Positions 9,045 to 18,598 of a stretch of DNA of 64,000 bases are shown here, piece after piece. This stretch comes from Loktanella sp. PT4BL (GTDB taxonomy: Bacteria; Pseudomonadota; Alphaproteobacteria; Rhodobacterales; Rhodobacteraceae): the NCBI RefSeq assembly GCF_003201935.1, contig NZ_QJJL01000003.1, forward strand, positions 248,001-312,000. The letters run 5' to 3'. Numbering within the stretch: position 1 is the stretch's first letter; the number at the start of each line of letters is the position of its first letter. A program made the position numbers and the translations under genes. The notes beneath the pieces were generated by a model. It searched no databases. It saw only the letters and a list, made by a program, of their open reading frames with translations, and had not been told where the DNA came from.

Positions 9045-10188
9045 GGATTACAACCTGATTGTTTTGAAATGTAGCAACGGCAAGGCCGCGCTGGTTAAGG
9101 CCATTTGGCAGCAGACGGAAGACACCTGACGTGCCGCGGAACCCTTGAGGTTGGGTGAGGGCCTCTTTCGTCACGGCCTGTGTGTTGCCTGCCGCTGCAA
9201 GCGCACCGATCGCCGCGATCCCGTCATAGGCAAGGCCTGCCAACGGATGCGGAGTTTCGCCATAGGTCGCGGCGTAGCGGTTGGCAAACAGTGTCGACGG
9301 TCCCGGATCGGGGACCGTGAAAAGTCCGCCTTCAAGCCCGGGCAGAGCGGCCATCTGGGGCAGTGTGTCCCAGCGGGTCAGGCCGATAAAGCGGCTGCGG
9401 TCTGTATCCATGCCCGCATCGGGCAGAGCCGTTGCAAGGATGGGCAGATCGGCATTTGCGCTGGCCGTGGTAAAGACGCCCTGCGCGCCCGAACTGCGCA
9501 CATTCGACACAATCCGGCGCGTGGCCGTAAAGATGCCTTGCTGCGACAGCTGGTAGCTATCGACGCCAGAGACTTCCCCACCGTTTCGCTGAATCGCCGA
9601 GGTGATTGCATCGCGGCCAACGCGACCCGGCAGATCGTCACCGTGGACGACGAAATAGCGGCTGATGCCCTGACGCGTGCCAAACTGGACAAGACGATCT
9701 GCCGTATTGTCAAATGTCGGCCCCAGAATGAACACGTTGCCGCCTGCGAAGGCGCTGTTGTTCGAGAAGGCAAGCACGTTCACATTCCGTCCTGCGATGG
9801 CAACACCCGCGGCGTTTGCGGCCTCGCCATAAAGCGGCCCGATAATGATCTTCGCCCCTTCATTGACAGCTTGCGCAGCCGCCAGAGCGGCCTGTTGCGG
9901 GTTGCCACCGGCGGTGTTGTAGACACGCAGGTCAACAGTTGCGCCTTGGAGGTCCGCAATCGCAAGGCGGGCCGCATTTTCAAAATTCCGCGCAAGTTGA
10001 TTGTCGGTTTCCTGCACTGAACCGCCCGGCACCAGCAGGGCCACTTCGATCGGCGCATTGGGGTTTATTGCGCGGCCGACATTGGCGTCAGGGGCCAAAG
10101 TGACATCACAGGCAGCCAGCCAAAGCAGGGCGGTAACTGCAAAAAAGCGCGCGAGCGACTTGCGGGCGTTGCTGAAACGAGCAAACAT
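9004..10188 (-). CDS. Penicillin-binding protein activator (LpoA-like lipoprotein, PBP1 fold)
   Basis: 394 residues. The N-terminus is a lipoprotein signal ending FAVTALLWLAAC with a lipobox cysteine near residue 27. The rest is a periplasmic-binding-protein type 1 fold: PIEVALLVPGGS opens the first lobe, followed by AAQAVNEGAKIIIGPLYGE and VNVLAFSNN. These are the features of the LppC/LpoA family, which in gammaproteobacteria activates PBP1A from the outer membrane. The role here is inferred from the family. The start at 10188 is preferred over the longer frame because AGGAGGA lies immediately upstream. It diverges from rsmI, an arrangement also seen for lpoA and rsmI (yraL) in Escherichia coli. 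Confidence 0.85.
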   Translation of the reverse strand: MFARFSNARKSLARFFAVTALLWLAACDVTLAPDANVGRAINPNAPIEVALLVPGGSVQETDNQLARNFENAARLAIADLQGATVDLRVYNTAGGNPQQAALAAAQAVNEGAKIIIGPLYGEAANAAGVAIAGRNVNVLAFSNNSAFAGGNVFILGPTFDNTADRLVQFGTRQGISRYFVVHGDDLPGRVGRDAITSAIQRNGGEVSGVDSYQLSQQGIFTATRRIVSNVRSSGAQGVFTTASANADLPILATALPDAGMDTDRSRFIGLTRWDTLPQMAALPGLEGGLFTVPDPGPSTLFANRYAATYGETPHPLAGLAYDGIAAIGALAAAGNTQAVTKEALTQPQGFRGTSGVFRLLPNGLNQRGLAVATFQNNQVVILDQAPRSFGTPGL

Positions 10189-10292
10189 GCGTGGTATTCC
10201 TCCTGTTTCGCGCGAACGGCAGTTGGCCGAGGCCTCATGTCCCGCCGCGATGTTGAGGTCCATCATAAAGCAGGGGGCCAGCGGGTCCAGAG

Positions 10293-11153
10293 ATGAATTT
10301 TATAAGCAAGCCACTCTCTGCCGGTCTGTATTTCGTGGCCACGCCAATCGGATCGGCGCGCGACATCACGTTGCGCGCGCTGGATATTCTGGCGTCCGCT
10401 GATTTGATTGCCGCCGAGGATACGCGGACAGCGCGCAAGTTGATGGAAATTCACGGCGTGCCACTCAATGGGCGCAAGGTCGTGGCGTTTCACGATCACA
10501 GCGGTGAAGGGGCTGTCGCACGACTGGTTGCGGATATGAAGTCAGGAAAATCAGTGGCTTATGTTTCTGAGGCAGGCACACCTTTGGTGGCTGATCCAGG
10601 GTATGAATTGGGCCGCGCGGCGATCAAAGAGGGGGTGGAGGTGACGACTGCACCGGGCGCCTCGGCTGTGCTTGCGGCCTTGACTGTCTCCGGCCTTGCG
10701 ACGGATCGCTTTGCATTTGTGGGGTTCTTGCCTGCCGCGAAGAAACAGCGCGAAACCGAGATCGCTGCGCTGCGCGATATTCCTTTTACGCTGGTGTTTT
10801 ATGAAAGCCCGAAACGCGTTGGGGAAATGTTAGCTAATTTGCGCGATATCTTGGGGGATGAACGGGAAGCGGTGGTTTGCCGTGAATTGACGAAAAAGTT
10901 TGAAGAAATCACGCGCGGGTCGCTTGCGACGCTTGCGGATGATTTTGCTGAGCGGTCGGTGAAGGGTGAACTCGTTGTACTCGTTGGCCGTGCTGGTGCC
11001 GTTGAGGTAGCTGATGACGATATTGACGGGGCGCTGCGTGAGGCGATGAAAACAATGCGTGTGAAAGATGCGGCGACGGTTGTGGCCGGCGCGTTGGGCC
11101 TGCCGCGTCGGCAGGTTTACCAGATTGCCTTGCAGTTGGGGGATGAGGAATGA
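10293..11153 (+). CDS. rsmI: 16S rRNA (cytidine-1402-2'-O)-methyltransferase
   Basis: 286 residues. It methylates the ribose of C1402 in the decoding centre with S-adenosylmethionine. The tetrapyrrole-methylase fold is recognisable from YFVATPIGSARDITLRALD (residues 13-31), EDTRTARKLM, SEAGTPLVADPG and GASAVLAALTVSGL, followed by FYESPKRVGEML. Its stop overlaps the yraN start by four bases (11150-11153). The pair rsmI-yraN beside an LpoA-like gene is a widely conserved grouping. Confidence 0.95.
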   Translation: MNFISKPLSAGLYFVATPIGSARDITLRALDILASADLIAAEDTRTARKLMEIHGVPLNGRKVVAFHDHSGEGAVARLVADMKSGKSVAYVSEAGTPLVADPGYELGRAAIKEGVEVTTAPGASAVLAALTVSGLATDRFAFVGFLPAAKKQRETEIAALRDIPFTLVFYESPKRVGEMLANLRDILGDEREAVVCRELTKKFEEITRGSLATLADDFAERSVKGELVVLVGRAGAVEVADDDIDGALREAMKTMRVKDAATVVAGALGLPRRQVYQIALQLGDEE

Positions 11154-11506
11154 GCGGATCTGTCGGATATCATGCGGGATTGGCGGCAGAGGATATGGTC
11201 GCCAGTGACTATGCCAAACGCCATCACGCGATTGCCGCGCGGCGCTGGCGCGGAAAGGCCGGCGAAATTGACCTGATCGCCCGCGACGGTGACACGGTGG
11301 TCTTTGTCGAGGTCAAGAAAAGCAAGAATTTTGCGACGGCCGCTGCGCGACTGGGGCAACGGCAAATGGCACGGATCGTGGCCAGTGCAGGCGAGTTTCT
11401 GGCCAATGAGCCGCGCGGTCAATTGACCGATGTGCGGTTTGATCTGGCGATTGTAAACGGTTCTGGTGCCCTGAAAGTGATTGAAAACGCCTTTATGGAA
11501 TTCTGA
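11150..11506 (+). CDS. UPF0102 (YraN) family nuclease-like protein
   Basis: 118 residues. The family has a restriction-endonuclease-like fold of unproven function. The core is visible: RRWRGKAGEIDLIARDGD with the Glu and Asp of the putative active site, followed by TVVFVEVKKSK, giving an E-D-E-x-K pattern, all present here. The start codon overlaps the rsmI stop, so translation is coupled. A link with DNA processing is suggested by the fold only. Confidence 0.9.
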   Translation: MSGSVGYHAGLAAEDMVASDYAKRHHAIAARRWRGKAGEIDLIARDGDTVVFVEVKKSKNFATAAARLGQRQMARIVASAGEFLANEPRGQLTDVRFDLAIVNGSGALKVIENAFMEF

Positions 11507-11572
11507 GGCCCATTGCACCTGCGCGCAGGCTGGGCCATCAACACGCCAGCTTGATAATGCAAGAGGCCTGCC

Positions 11573-12511
11573 ATGACGCTTAAGATCGCTTTCCAGATGG
11601 ACCCGATTGGGCCGATCAATATTGATGCCGACAGCACCTTCCGCATCGCCGAGGAAGCGCAGGCGCGGGGGCATAGCCTGTTCTATTATACGCCTGACAA
11701 GCTCGCCTATGATCAGGGCCGCGTGATGGCGAAGGGTTGGCCACTCACGGTGCAGCGCGTCAAAGGTGATCACTTCACGTTGGGCGATGAGCAATATGTC
11801 GATCTGTCGGAATTCGATGTGGTCTGGCTTCGGCAGGATCCGCCGTTTGACATGAGCTATATCACGACAACCCATATTCTGGACATGATCCATCCCAAGA
11901 CATTGGTGGTGAATGATCCGTTCTGGGTGCGCAATTATCCTGAAAAACTTCTGGTGCTGAATTTCCCGGATCTGACGCCGCCCACGATGATTGCCCGTGA
12001 TCTTGAGACGCTCAAGACATTCCGCGCGCAGTATGGCGACGTGATTCTCAAGCCGCTTTATGGCAACGGTGGTGCGGGTGTCTTCAAGATGAAGGGCGCC
12101 GACAGCAACCTTGCGTCGCTGCACGAGCTGTTTTCGGGCATCAACCGTGAGCCGCTGATCATGCAGCAGTTTTTGCCGGATGTGTCCAAGGGCGATAAAC
12201 GCGTGATTCTTGTCGATGGTGAACCGGTCGGCGCGATTAACCGTGTGCCTGCCGCGGGTGAAACCCGTTCGAACATGCATGTGGGTGGACGCCCCGAGAA
12301 AGTGGAACTGACCGACCGCGACCGCGAGATTTGCGCGCGGATCGGCCCGCTTTTGCGCGAAAAGGGCCAGATTTTCGTCGGCATCGACGTGATCGGGAAA
12401 TGGCTGACCGAGATCAACGTGACATCGCCCACCGGCATTCAGGAGCTGGAGCGCTTTGACGGTGTCAACATCGCCGAGAAGATCTGGCAGGCGATCGAGG
12501 CACGGCGCTAG
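11573..12511 (+). CDS. gshB: Glutathione synthetase
   Basis: 312 residues. It joins gamma-glutamylcysteine and glycine using ATP. The N-terminal substrate domain starts [20 protein letters not shown], and the ATP-grasp part contains [17 protein letters not shown] near residues 156-172, the [20 protein letters not shown] loop and [18 protein letters not shown] near the end, all diagnostic of the prokaryotic GshB family. It lies 66 bases after yraN on the same strand and could share its transcript. Its TAG stop overlaps the stop of the convergent comM. Glutathione would supply the peroxidase and glutathione S-transferase encoded in the window. Confidence 0.97.
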   Translation: MTLKIAFQMDPIGPINIDADSTFRIAEEAQARGHSLFYYTPDKLAYDQGRVMAKGWPLTVQRVKGDHFTLGDEQYVDLSEFDVVWLRQDPPFDMSYITTTHILDMIHPKTLVVNDPFWVRNYPEKLLVLNFPDLTPPTMIARDLETLKTFRAQYGDVILKPLYGNGGAGVFKMKGADSNLASLHELFSGINREPLIMQQFLPDVSKGDKRVILVDGEPVGAINRVPAAGETRSNMHVGGRPEKVELTDRDREICARIGPLLREKGQIFVGIDVIGKWLTEINVTSPTGIQELERFDGVNIAEKIWQAIEARR

Positions 12512-14022
12512 ACCTCTTTGGTCATCGCCAGCCGGTAGCTGACCGCCTCGGCCACGTGGGGTCTTTGGACATCTGCTTCACCCTCCAAATCCGCGATTGT
12601 CCGCGCTACCCGCAGGACGCGGTGATAACCACGTGCCGAGAGGCCAAAGCGTTCCGCGATCTTGAGCAGGAGTGCGCGTCCCTCTGCATCAGGTGTTGCG
12701 ATTTCGTCCAGCAGATGACCTTCGGCGTCGGCATTGACCCGTGCAGTGCCATGCCCCGCAAACCGTGCGGTTTGGATGTCGCGGGCCTTGTGAACGCGGC
12801 TGGCGACCGCAGCCGAGCTTTCGCCGGTTTCGGGGAGGTCGAGGTCGGTAAAGGCGACGGCAGGTACTTCGACCCGCAGATCGAAACGGTCCATCAGCGG
12901 GCCTGAGATGCGCCCCAGATAATCCTCGCCACAGATCGGCGCACGGGTGCAGGCGCGGGCCGGATCAGCGAGGTAGCCGCATTTGCAGGGGTTGGCCGCC
13001 GCGACCAGCATAAACCGGCAAGGATAGCGCACATGGGCATTTGCACGGGCCACGACGACTTCGCCGGTTTCGATCGGCTGGCGCAGGGTCTCAAGCACGG
13101 TACGCGGGAATTCCGGGAATTCATCCATGAACAACACGCCGTTGTGCGCGAGACTGATCTCGCCGGGTTTGGCGCTGCGGCCACCGCCGACGATGGCTGC
13201 CATCGACGCGGTGTGGTGCGGTTCGCGAAAGGGGCGTTCGCGGTTGATCCCGCCTTCGTCCAAAAGCCCTGACAGCGAGTGGATCATCGAGGTCTCAAGT
13301 GCTTCGGCTGGCGACAATTGCGGGAGGATGCCGGGGATGCGGGCGGCGAGCATGGACTTGCCCGAGCCGGGCGAGCCCACCAAAAGCAGGTGATGCCGAC
13401 CGGCGGCTGCGATCTCCAGCGCGCGTTTGGCCCGTTCCTGCCCTTTGACTTCCGACAGGTCGCGTGCACCGTTTCGTGCCAGAACCTCGCCCGGTTGGGA
13501 TGGTTGCAGCACGGCCTGCCCTGTGAAATGCCGCACCATTTCGGCCAGACTGCGGGGGGCGATGACGTTGACAGAGCCGACCCACGCCGCCTCTGCGCCG
13601 CAGGCCTGCGGGCAGAGCAGGGTGCGGTCGCCTTCGGCGGCGGCCATGGCGGCGGGTAGTGCGCCGACCACAGGCACCAAGGTTCCGTCGAGGGACAATT
13701 CGCCCAAAGCCACCGTCTGGGACGCGACATCCTGCGGAATGATTTCGAGCGCGGCCAGCAGGGCCAGTGCGATGGGCAGATCGAAGTGCGACCCTTCTTT
13801 GGGCAAATCGGCGGGAGAGAGGTTTACAGTGATCCTTTTGGACGGCAGGGCGATAGCCATCGCGCTGAGTGCGGCGCGCACTCGTTCGCGCGCCTCCGAG
13901 ACGGCCTTGTCGGGCAAACCCACGATGGCGAAGGCCGGAATACCAGGTGTCACGGCGCATTGCACCTCGACCAGGCGCGCCTCGATCCCTTCGAAAGCAA
14001 CAGTGTAGGCCAAAGCGACCAT
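12508..14022 (-). CDS. comM: YifB/ComM family Mg-chelatase-like AAA+ ATPase
   Basis: 504 residues. ComM is a hexameric helicase promoting branch migration during natural transformation in several bacteria. The N-terminal third is the Lon-protease-like domain ([20 protein letters not shown]), and the AAA+ module carries Walker [11 protein letters not shown] near residue 218 and Walker [13 protein letters not shown] cysteine cluster follows in [21 protein letters not shown], then the conserved [16 protein letters not shown] block. The gene is full length and should be active. No competence genes are adjacent. Its stop overlaps that of gshB tail to tail. Confidence 0.93.
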   Translation of the reverse strand: MVALAYTVAFEGIEARLVEVQCAVTPGIPAFAIVGLPDKAVSEARERVRAALSAMAIALPSKRITVNLSPADLPKEGSHFDLPIALALLAALEIIPQDVASQTVALGELSLDGTLVPVVGALPAAMAAAEGDRTLLCPQACGAEAAWVGSVNVIAPRSLAEMVRHFTGQAVLQPSQPGEVLARNGARDLSEVKGQERAKRALEIAAAGRHHLLLVGSPGSGKSMLAARIPGILPQLSPAEALETSMIHSLSGLLDEGGINRERPFREPHHTASMAAIVGGGRSAKPGEISLAHNGVLFMDEFPEFPRTVLETLRQPIETGEVVVARANAHVRYPCRFMLVAAANPCKCGYLADPARACTRAPICGEDYLGRISGPLMDRFDLRVEVPAVAFTDLDLPETGESSAAVASRVHKARDIQTARFAGHGTARVNADAEGHLLDEIATPDAEGRALLLKIAERFGLSARGYHRVLRVARTIADLEGEADVQRPHVAEAVSYRLAMTKEV

Positions 14023-14074
14023 GGCGTTTTCCCCGTTTATGGTTAACGGGTACGGCCTGGGTCTTTAAGAAAGG

Positions 14075-14764
14075 TTAACTTATCTCAGCGGGCCAAGGCT
14101 TTTGTGCAAGCGGCAACGGGTAGGGAAAGGGGCTGTGCGTCTCTTTCAGCGCCTCTTGTCGCCATGCCAGAAAAGCGGGGTCGGAGAGATGGGCCGCGAC
14201 ATAGGCACGGGATTCTTCGCTGACCGGCAGATCATATGCGGTGATCCGCATTGCAACGGGGGCATAAAACACATCGGCCAAGGAATAGTCGCCAAAGAGC
14301 CATGGTCCGTTTTGTCCGTGCCTTTCGCGGGCAAGGGACCACAGGTCTTCGATGCGGCGCAGGTCTGTTTTGACGGCGTCGGCGGGTACGAAACCCTCCC
14401 AGACAAAACCTAGCATCATGGGGCAGGCGTTGCGCAATGCGCCAAAGCCGCTGTGCATTTCTGCGGTGATGGAACGGGCGAGTGCGCGGGCGGCGGGATC
14501 GCGGGGATAAAGGGCGCGTTCGGGATGGTTTTCGGCAAGCGTTTCGGCCATCGCCATGCTGTCGCTCACCACATATCCTTCGGAGGTTTGCATCACAGGC
14601 ACGGTGCGGGCGGGGGCGAGATGTGCAAGGTCCGCCTGCATCGTTCCTGAGTAGAGCCCGACCATATGTGCCTGATAGGGCAGCCCGAATTTTTCCAGCA
14701 TCAGCCAGCCCCGCAAGGACCAGCTACTGAAGGTGCGATCACCGATGTAGAGTTGATATGTCAT
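14075..14764 (-). CDS. Glutathione S-transferase family protein
   Basis: 229 residues with the two-domain GST fold. The thioredoxin-like N-terminus starts YQLYIGDRTFSSWSLRGWL; the SSWS loop supplies a likely catalytic Ser near residue 14, and TVPVMQTSEGYVVSDSMAMA contains the cis-Pro and the glutathione-binding Asp-Ser. The helical C-terminal domain carries the N-capping box motif in GDYSLADVFYAPV. The substrate is unknown. The gene is transcribed in the same direction as comM, 52 bases upstream of it, without visible coupling. Confidence 0.88.
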   Translation of the reverse strand: MTYQLYIGDRTFSSWSLRGWLMLEKFGLPYQAHMVGLYSGTMQADLAHLAPARTVPVMQTSEGYVVSDSMAMAETLAENHPERALYPRDPAARALARSITAEMHSGFGALRNACPMMLGFVWEGFVPADAVKTDLRRIEDLWSLARERHGQNGPWLFGDYSLADVFYAPVAMRITAYDLPVSEESRAYVAAHLSDPAFLAWRQEALKETHSPFPYPLPLAQKPWPAEIS

Positions 14765-14823
14765 GCAGTAAGGCTAGCCGCACGGAAACTGTTGTGGCGA
14801 TCAGTATTCTGTGACGTCCTGCA

Positions 14824-15393
14824 TCACGGTTTGTGATTGATATGATCGGCGGACCAGCCGGTTGACTTGCAGGACAGGGTTGTGACCGACAGGTTCTCAA
14901 TCTTGTGCCCAAAGGCCTCATAGGCGCCGATACCCAATGCGCGCTGAAGCTGGGTGAGAATAACACCAAAATGGGCCACAACAATCAGATCGGGGTGACC
15001 CGCGCGCAGGTATCCGTCAACTGCGCGATCGACGCGCGCACGGACCGCGTTCCAGCTTTCGCCGTTCGGCGGGGCGATGGTGCCGGGGGTTTCCCAGTAG
15101 GCGCGGATTCTCTGCGGATCTTGGGCCTCTACCTGGGCGAAATTGCGCATTTCCCAGTCGCCAAAGTTGATTTCGCGCAGGTCGGGGGCGTGGGGCAGGC
15201 GCACTTTGGGGGCCAGTGCATCTGCGGTGGTGATCGCGCGGCTGAGGTCGGAGGACACAACAGGTGCGTCAGGCAGGAAGGCACGCAGTCGGCTGATGGC
15301 GGCGGTGTCGGACAGGTCGGCCGGCAAGTCTGTCCAGCCGACCATCGCTTTGGCATGTGTCGGCCCGTGCCGGACCAGCCAGAGCTTGGTCAC
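14824..15393 (-). CDS. Histidine phosphatase family protein (possible alpha-ribazole phosphatase)
   Basis: 189 residues. The phosphoglycerate-mutase-like fold shows LWLVRHGPTHA near the N-terminus with the phospho-accepting His in RHG, EINFGDWEMR with the catalytic acid, and VVAHFGVILTQLQ with the second His. The start is a GTG at 15393 that overlaps the cobU stop (GTGA), so it is translationally coupled to cobU. That context suggests CobC, the enzyme removing phosphate from alpha-ribazole phosphate in late cobalamin synthesis. The fold also covers many unrelated phosphatases, so the assignment rests on position. Confidence 0.78.
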   Translation of the reverse strand: MTKLWLVRHGPTHAKAMVGWTDLPADLSDTAAISRLRAFLPDAPVVSSDLSRAITTADALAPKVRLPHAPDLREINFGDWEMRNFAQVEAQDPQRIRAYWETPGTIAPPNGESWNAVRARVDRAVDGYLRAGHPDLIVVAHFGVILTQLQRALGIGAYEAFGHKIENLSVTTLSCKSTGWSADHINHKP

Positions 15394-15914
15394 GGGAGCG
15401 TTCCCTTGAGAACCAGTGGAAGGCCAGCCATGACGGCGACCACAAGACCGGCCTCGGCTGCAATCCGTTGATTGAGCGCACCCTGTGCATTGCGGAATTT
15501 GCGTGACAGGGCGTTGTCGGGCACGATGCCTTGGCCGACCTCGTTCGAGACGATAACGACAGGGCCCTGACATGTAGCGATTGCCGCTAGCAGCGCGTCG
15601 GTGTGTTCGCCCACGTTGTGTTCGCCCAGAACCACGTTGGTCAGCCAGAGTGTGGCGCAGTCGATCAATACGGTCTGTCGGGGAGTGATTGCCGCCAAAG
15701 CGGGGCCAAGATCCAGAGGTTCTTCGATTGTCGTCCAGCCTGTCCCGCGCATGTCACGGTGCCGCGCGACCTTCTGGGCCATTTCATCGTCGAACACCTG
15801 TGCGGTCGCCAGATAGACGGGCGCATTCCCGCTTTGCAGCACAAGGTTTTCCGCGAAAGCGGATTTACCAGAGGCTGCTCCGCCAAGAACGAGCGAAAGT
15901 TTCGGCAATGGCAT
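15390..15914 (-). CDS. cobU: Adenosylcobinamide kinase / adenosylcobinamide-phosphate guanylyltransferase
   Basis: About 174 residues, the normal size for CobU/CobP. It phosphorylates adenosylcobinamide and then attaches GMP, steps in nucleotide-loop assembly of vitamin B12. The P-loop LVLGGAASGKSAFAE is near the N-terminus, followed by YLATAQVFDDEMAQKVARH with the guanylylated-His region RHRDMRG, and LIDCATLWLTNVV and VVIVSNEVGQGIVP near the middle. The ATG at 15914 is taken as the start; a GTG three codons upstream (15923) is possible. It lies head to head with rpoH2. Confidence 0.93.
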   Translation of the reverse strand: MPLPKLSLVLGGAASGKSAFAENLVLQSGNAPVYLATAQVFDDEMAQKVARHRDMRGTGWTTIEEPLDLGPALAAITPRQTVLIDCATLWLTNVVLGEHNVGEHTDALLAAIATCQGPVVIVSNEVGQGIVPDNALSRKFRNAQGALNQRIAAEAGLVVAVMAGLPLVLKGTLP

Positions 15915-15929
15915 TTTCTTCACTTTTTT

Positions 15930-15959
15930 TGATCCATTTTGGAAACGCCTTCGTAACTA
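15930..15959 (+). promoter_or_regulatory. Candidate extracytoplasmic (RpoE-like) promoter of rpoH2
   Basis: TGATCC (15930-15935) and TAACTA (15954-15959) are 18 bases apart, and the second box ends 49 bases before the sigma-factor start. GATCC-type -35 boxes are typical of the RpoE regulon that answers singlet oxygen in Rhodobacter, where rpoHII is a direct target. The match is by eye only. Confidence 0.45.
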
Positions 15960-16008
15960 ATTCAAACAACAAAGTTAATGCAACACACTGCGACTTGGGA
16001 GAATAACA

Positions 16009-16887
16009 ATGGGCGTGACCGGTTTTTCTGATCAAACTTTGTCTCGGACAGCGATGAAAGCAGAGTTGCTTGACGCTGAGACCGAATTGGCTTTGGCTTA
16101 TGCTTGGCGGGACCAGCGCGATGAACAGGCGCTGCACCGGCTTATTACAGCTTACATGCGTTTGGCCATTTCGATGGCATCCAAATTCAAGCGCTATGGC
16201 GCACCAATGAACGACCTCATTCAAGAGGCCTCTGTTGGTCTGATGAAGGCGGCAGACAAATTTGATCCTGACCGCGGCGTGCGGTTTTCAACCTACGCCG
16301 TCTGGTGGATCAAAGCGTCGATTCAGGATTACGTAATGCGCAACTGGTCGATGGTACGGACCGGTTCGACATCTTCGCAAAAGTCGCTGTTTTTCAACAT
16401 GCGCCGCGTGCAGGCCCGGCTCGAGCGCGAAGCGGCGGCCGAGGGCCGCGAGCTGGACCGTCACGAAATGCGCGAATTGATTGCGATTGAAGTGGGCGTA
16501 CCGTTGCACGACGTCGAGATGATGGAAGGCCGCTTGTCCGGTTCCGATTTTTCGCTGAATGCCACCCAATCCGTTGATGATGAAGGCCGCGAGTGGATTG
16601 ATGCGCTCGAGGATGACGGTATGCAAGCGGCTGAAAGAGTCGAGAATACGCACGACAATGAAACGCTGCGCCAGTGGTTGCTGACCGCCTTGTCAGGGCT
16701 GAATGACCGTGAACAGTTCATTGTCCGCGAGCGGAAGCTGCGCGATGAGCCGCGCACGCTGGAAAGCCTCGGGTCCGAACTTGGTCTGTCGAAAGAGCGC
16801 GTGCGTCAGCTTGAGGCGGCAGCCTTTGGCAAGATGCGCAAGAGCCTTGAGTCGCAAAGCGCAGAGGTGCACGCGTTTTTTGCCTGA
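16009..16887 (+). CDS. rpoH2: RNA polymerase sigma-32 family factor, RpoHII type
   Basis: 292 residues with sigma-70 regions in order: region 2 with YMRLAISMASKFKRYG, the -10 recognition helix FSTYAVWWIKASIQDYVMRN, a RpoH box of the form SSQKSLFFNMRR near residue 122, and region 4 with LGLSKERVRQLE near residue 260 for -35 recognition. The variant QKSLFFNMRR box and the short N-terminus fit the second heat-shock-type sigma of Rhodobacteraceae, which directs photo-oxidative-stress genes. RpoHI is the alternative, but its box usually reads QRKLFFNLRR. It is transcribed alone, away from cobU, with an RpoE-like promoter upstream. Confidence 0.88.
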   Translation: MGVTGFSDQTLSRTAMKAELLDAETELALAYAWRDQRDEQALHRLITAYMRLAISMASKFKRYGAPMNDLIQEASVGLMKAADKFDPDRGVRFSTYAVWWIKASIQDYVMRNWSMVRTGSTSSQKSLFFNMRRVQARLEREAAAEGRELDRHEMRELIAIEVGVPLHDVEMMEGRLSGSDFSLNATQSVDDEGREWIDALEDDGMQAAERVENTHDNETLRQWLLTALSGLNDREQFIVRERKLRDEPRTLESLGSELGLSKERVRQLEAAAFGKMRKSLESQSAEVHAFFA

Positions 16888-16952
16888 TCGCGGACATTGT
16901 GTTTCCGGTCTGATCTGACCTAGTGTCGGGCAAACCTGATCGGAGCGCTCTG

Positions 16953-18146
16953 ATGCTGGCAAACAAGCATATCCTCTTAATCGTTGGAGGCGGCATTGCC
17001 GCCTTCAAGTCATTGGACCTTGTGCGCCGATTGCGCGAAGGTGGCGCGCAGGTGACGCCTGTTCTGACCAAAGCAGGGGCCGAATTTGTCACCCCGCTGA
17101 GCCTGTCGGCGCTGTCCGCGTCGAAAATCTATCAGGACCTGTTCAACCTCACTGATGAGGCCGAGATGGGGCATATCGAGTTGTCACGCGCCGCCGATCT
17201 GATCGTGGTGGCCCCTGCTACGGCTGACTTGATGGCCAAAATGGCGGGTGGCTTGGCGAATGATCTGGCCTCAACCCTGCTTTTGGCGACCGACAAACGC
17301 GTCTTGATTGCGCCATCAATGAATGTCCGCATGTGGACGCATCCGGCGACCCAGCGCAATCTGGCGACCTTGCAAGATGACGGTATTCTGGTCGTTGGTC
17401 CAAATGAGGGCGACATGGCGTGCGGTGAATATGGTCCGGGGCGCATGGCCGAAGTGCCCGAGATTATTGCGGCCATTGGCGCGGCACTTGCCGATGGTCC
17501 CTTGAAGGGCAAGCATATCATTGTCACCTCTGGTCCGACCCACGAACCGATTGATCCTGTGCGCTATATTGCGAACCGGTCGTCCGGTGCGCAGGGCACA
17601 GCAATTGCGGTAGCACTTGCGGCACTGGGCGCGGAGGTCACTTTTGTGACAGGTCCGGCGGACGTGCCACCGCCGATGGGTGTGCATACGGTGAAGGTCC
17701 AGACGGCGAAAGAGATGTTGGCCGCCGTAACATCGGCGGGTGCAGCTGATGCGGCTGTTTTTGCGGCGGCTGTCGCGGATTGGCATGTGGCGAATGCAGG
17801 CAACAGTAAGATCAAGAAAGACGGCGCGGGTCTGCCACGTCTCGATTTTGCGGAGAACCCTGACATTCTGGCGACAGTCTCGCAAAGGGCCGAGGGCCGT
17901 CCGGGGTTGGTCGTGGGCTTTGCCGCCGAAACCGATGATGTGATCGCCAATGCGACGGCGAAGCGCTTGCGCAAGCAGTGCGACTGGATCGTTGCTAATG
18001 ATGTATCACCGGAAACAGGCATTATGGGCGGGTCAGAAAATGCCGTTACGCTGATCAGCGATGCAGGGGCGGAAAACTTTCCACGCATGACGAAAGCAGA
18101 TGTCGCCGCGATGCTAGCCGGCCGGATAGCAGAGGCACTTGCGTGA
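16953..18146 (+). CDS. coaBC: Phosphopantothenoylcysteine synthetase/decarboxylase
   Basis: 397 residues. The two fused domains make 4'-phosphopantetheine for coenzyme A. The N-terminal CoaC flavoprotein contains [39 protein letters not shown] with the catalytic His, and [11 protein letters not shown], a variant of the usual PAMNxxMW. The C-terminal CoaB half starts near residue 187 with [20 protein letters not shown], then [16 protein letters not shown] and [10 protein letters not shown]. The ATG at 16953, preceded by GGAG, is preferred over the GTG at 16923. Its stop overlaps the dut start (GTGA), making a coaBC-dut-moeB operon. Confidence 0.95.
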   Translation: MLANKHILLIVGGGIAAFKSLDLVRRLREGGAQVTPVLTKAGAEFVTPLSLSALSASKIYQDLFNLTDEAEMGHIELSRAADLIVVAPATADLMAKMAGGLANDLASTLLLATDKRVLIAPSMNVRMWTHPATQRNLATLQDDGILVVGPNEGDMACGEYGPGRMAEVPEIIAAIGAALADGPLKGKHIIVTSGPTHEPIDPVRYIANRSSGAQGTAIAVALAALGAEVTFVTGPADVPPPMGVHTVKVQTAKEMLAAVTSAGAADAAVFAAAVADWHVANAGNSKIKKDGAGLPRLDFAENPDILATVSQRAEGRPGLVVGFAAETDDVIANATAKRLRKQCDWIVANDVSPETGIMGGSENAVTLISDAGAENFPRMTKADVAAMLAGRIAEALA

Positions 18147-18598
18147 GTGTGACGGTACAATTTCAGTGGATTGAGGGTGCGGATCAGAGCCTTGGCTTGC
18201 CGACGTATGAAACGGCAGGGGCGGCAGGGGCCGATCTGCGTGCCAACTTCGCTGACCCTCAGGCCATGACGCTGGCCCCCGGTGCGCGGGCCTTGGTGCC
18301 GACCGGTCTGCGCATGGCGATCCCTGCGGGATACGAGGTGCAGATCAGGCCACGGTCTGGCTTGGCGCTCAAGCACGGGGTGACATTGCTGAATACTCCC
18401 GGCACGATTGATAGCGATTATCGGGGGCCTTTGGGCGTGATCATGGTGAATTTGGGGGATGCTCCTTTCGAGGTAACCCATGGGATGCGGATCGCGCAGA
18501 TGGTGGTCGCACCTGTTGTGCAGGCGGGTTTTGAAACAGTTGCACGTCTAGATGAAACCGCGCGTGGCGCGGGCGGATTTGGGTCCACAGGCCAATGA
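18143..18598 (+). CDS. dut: Deoxyuridine 5'-triphosphate nucleotidohydrolase
   Basis: 151 residues, the usual trimeric dUTPase length. It converts dUTP to dUMP, keeping uracil out of DNA and feeding thymidylate synthesis. The five family motifs can be followed: [34 protein letters not shown] with the catalytic Asp, the [10 protein letters not shown] stretch and the flexible C-terminal [10 protein letters not shown] that closes over the substrate. It starts with GTG inside the coaBC stop and ends inside the moeB start. coaBC followed by dut is conserved in many proteobacteria. Confidence 0.96.
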   Translation: MSVTVQFQWIEGADQSLGLPTYETAGAAGADLRANFADPQAMTLAPGARALVPTGLRMAIPAGYEVQIRPRSGLALKHGVTLLNTPGTIDSDYRGPLGVIMVNLGDAPFEVTHGMRIAQMVVAPVVQAGFETVARLDETARGAGGFGSTGQ

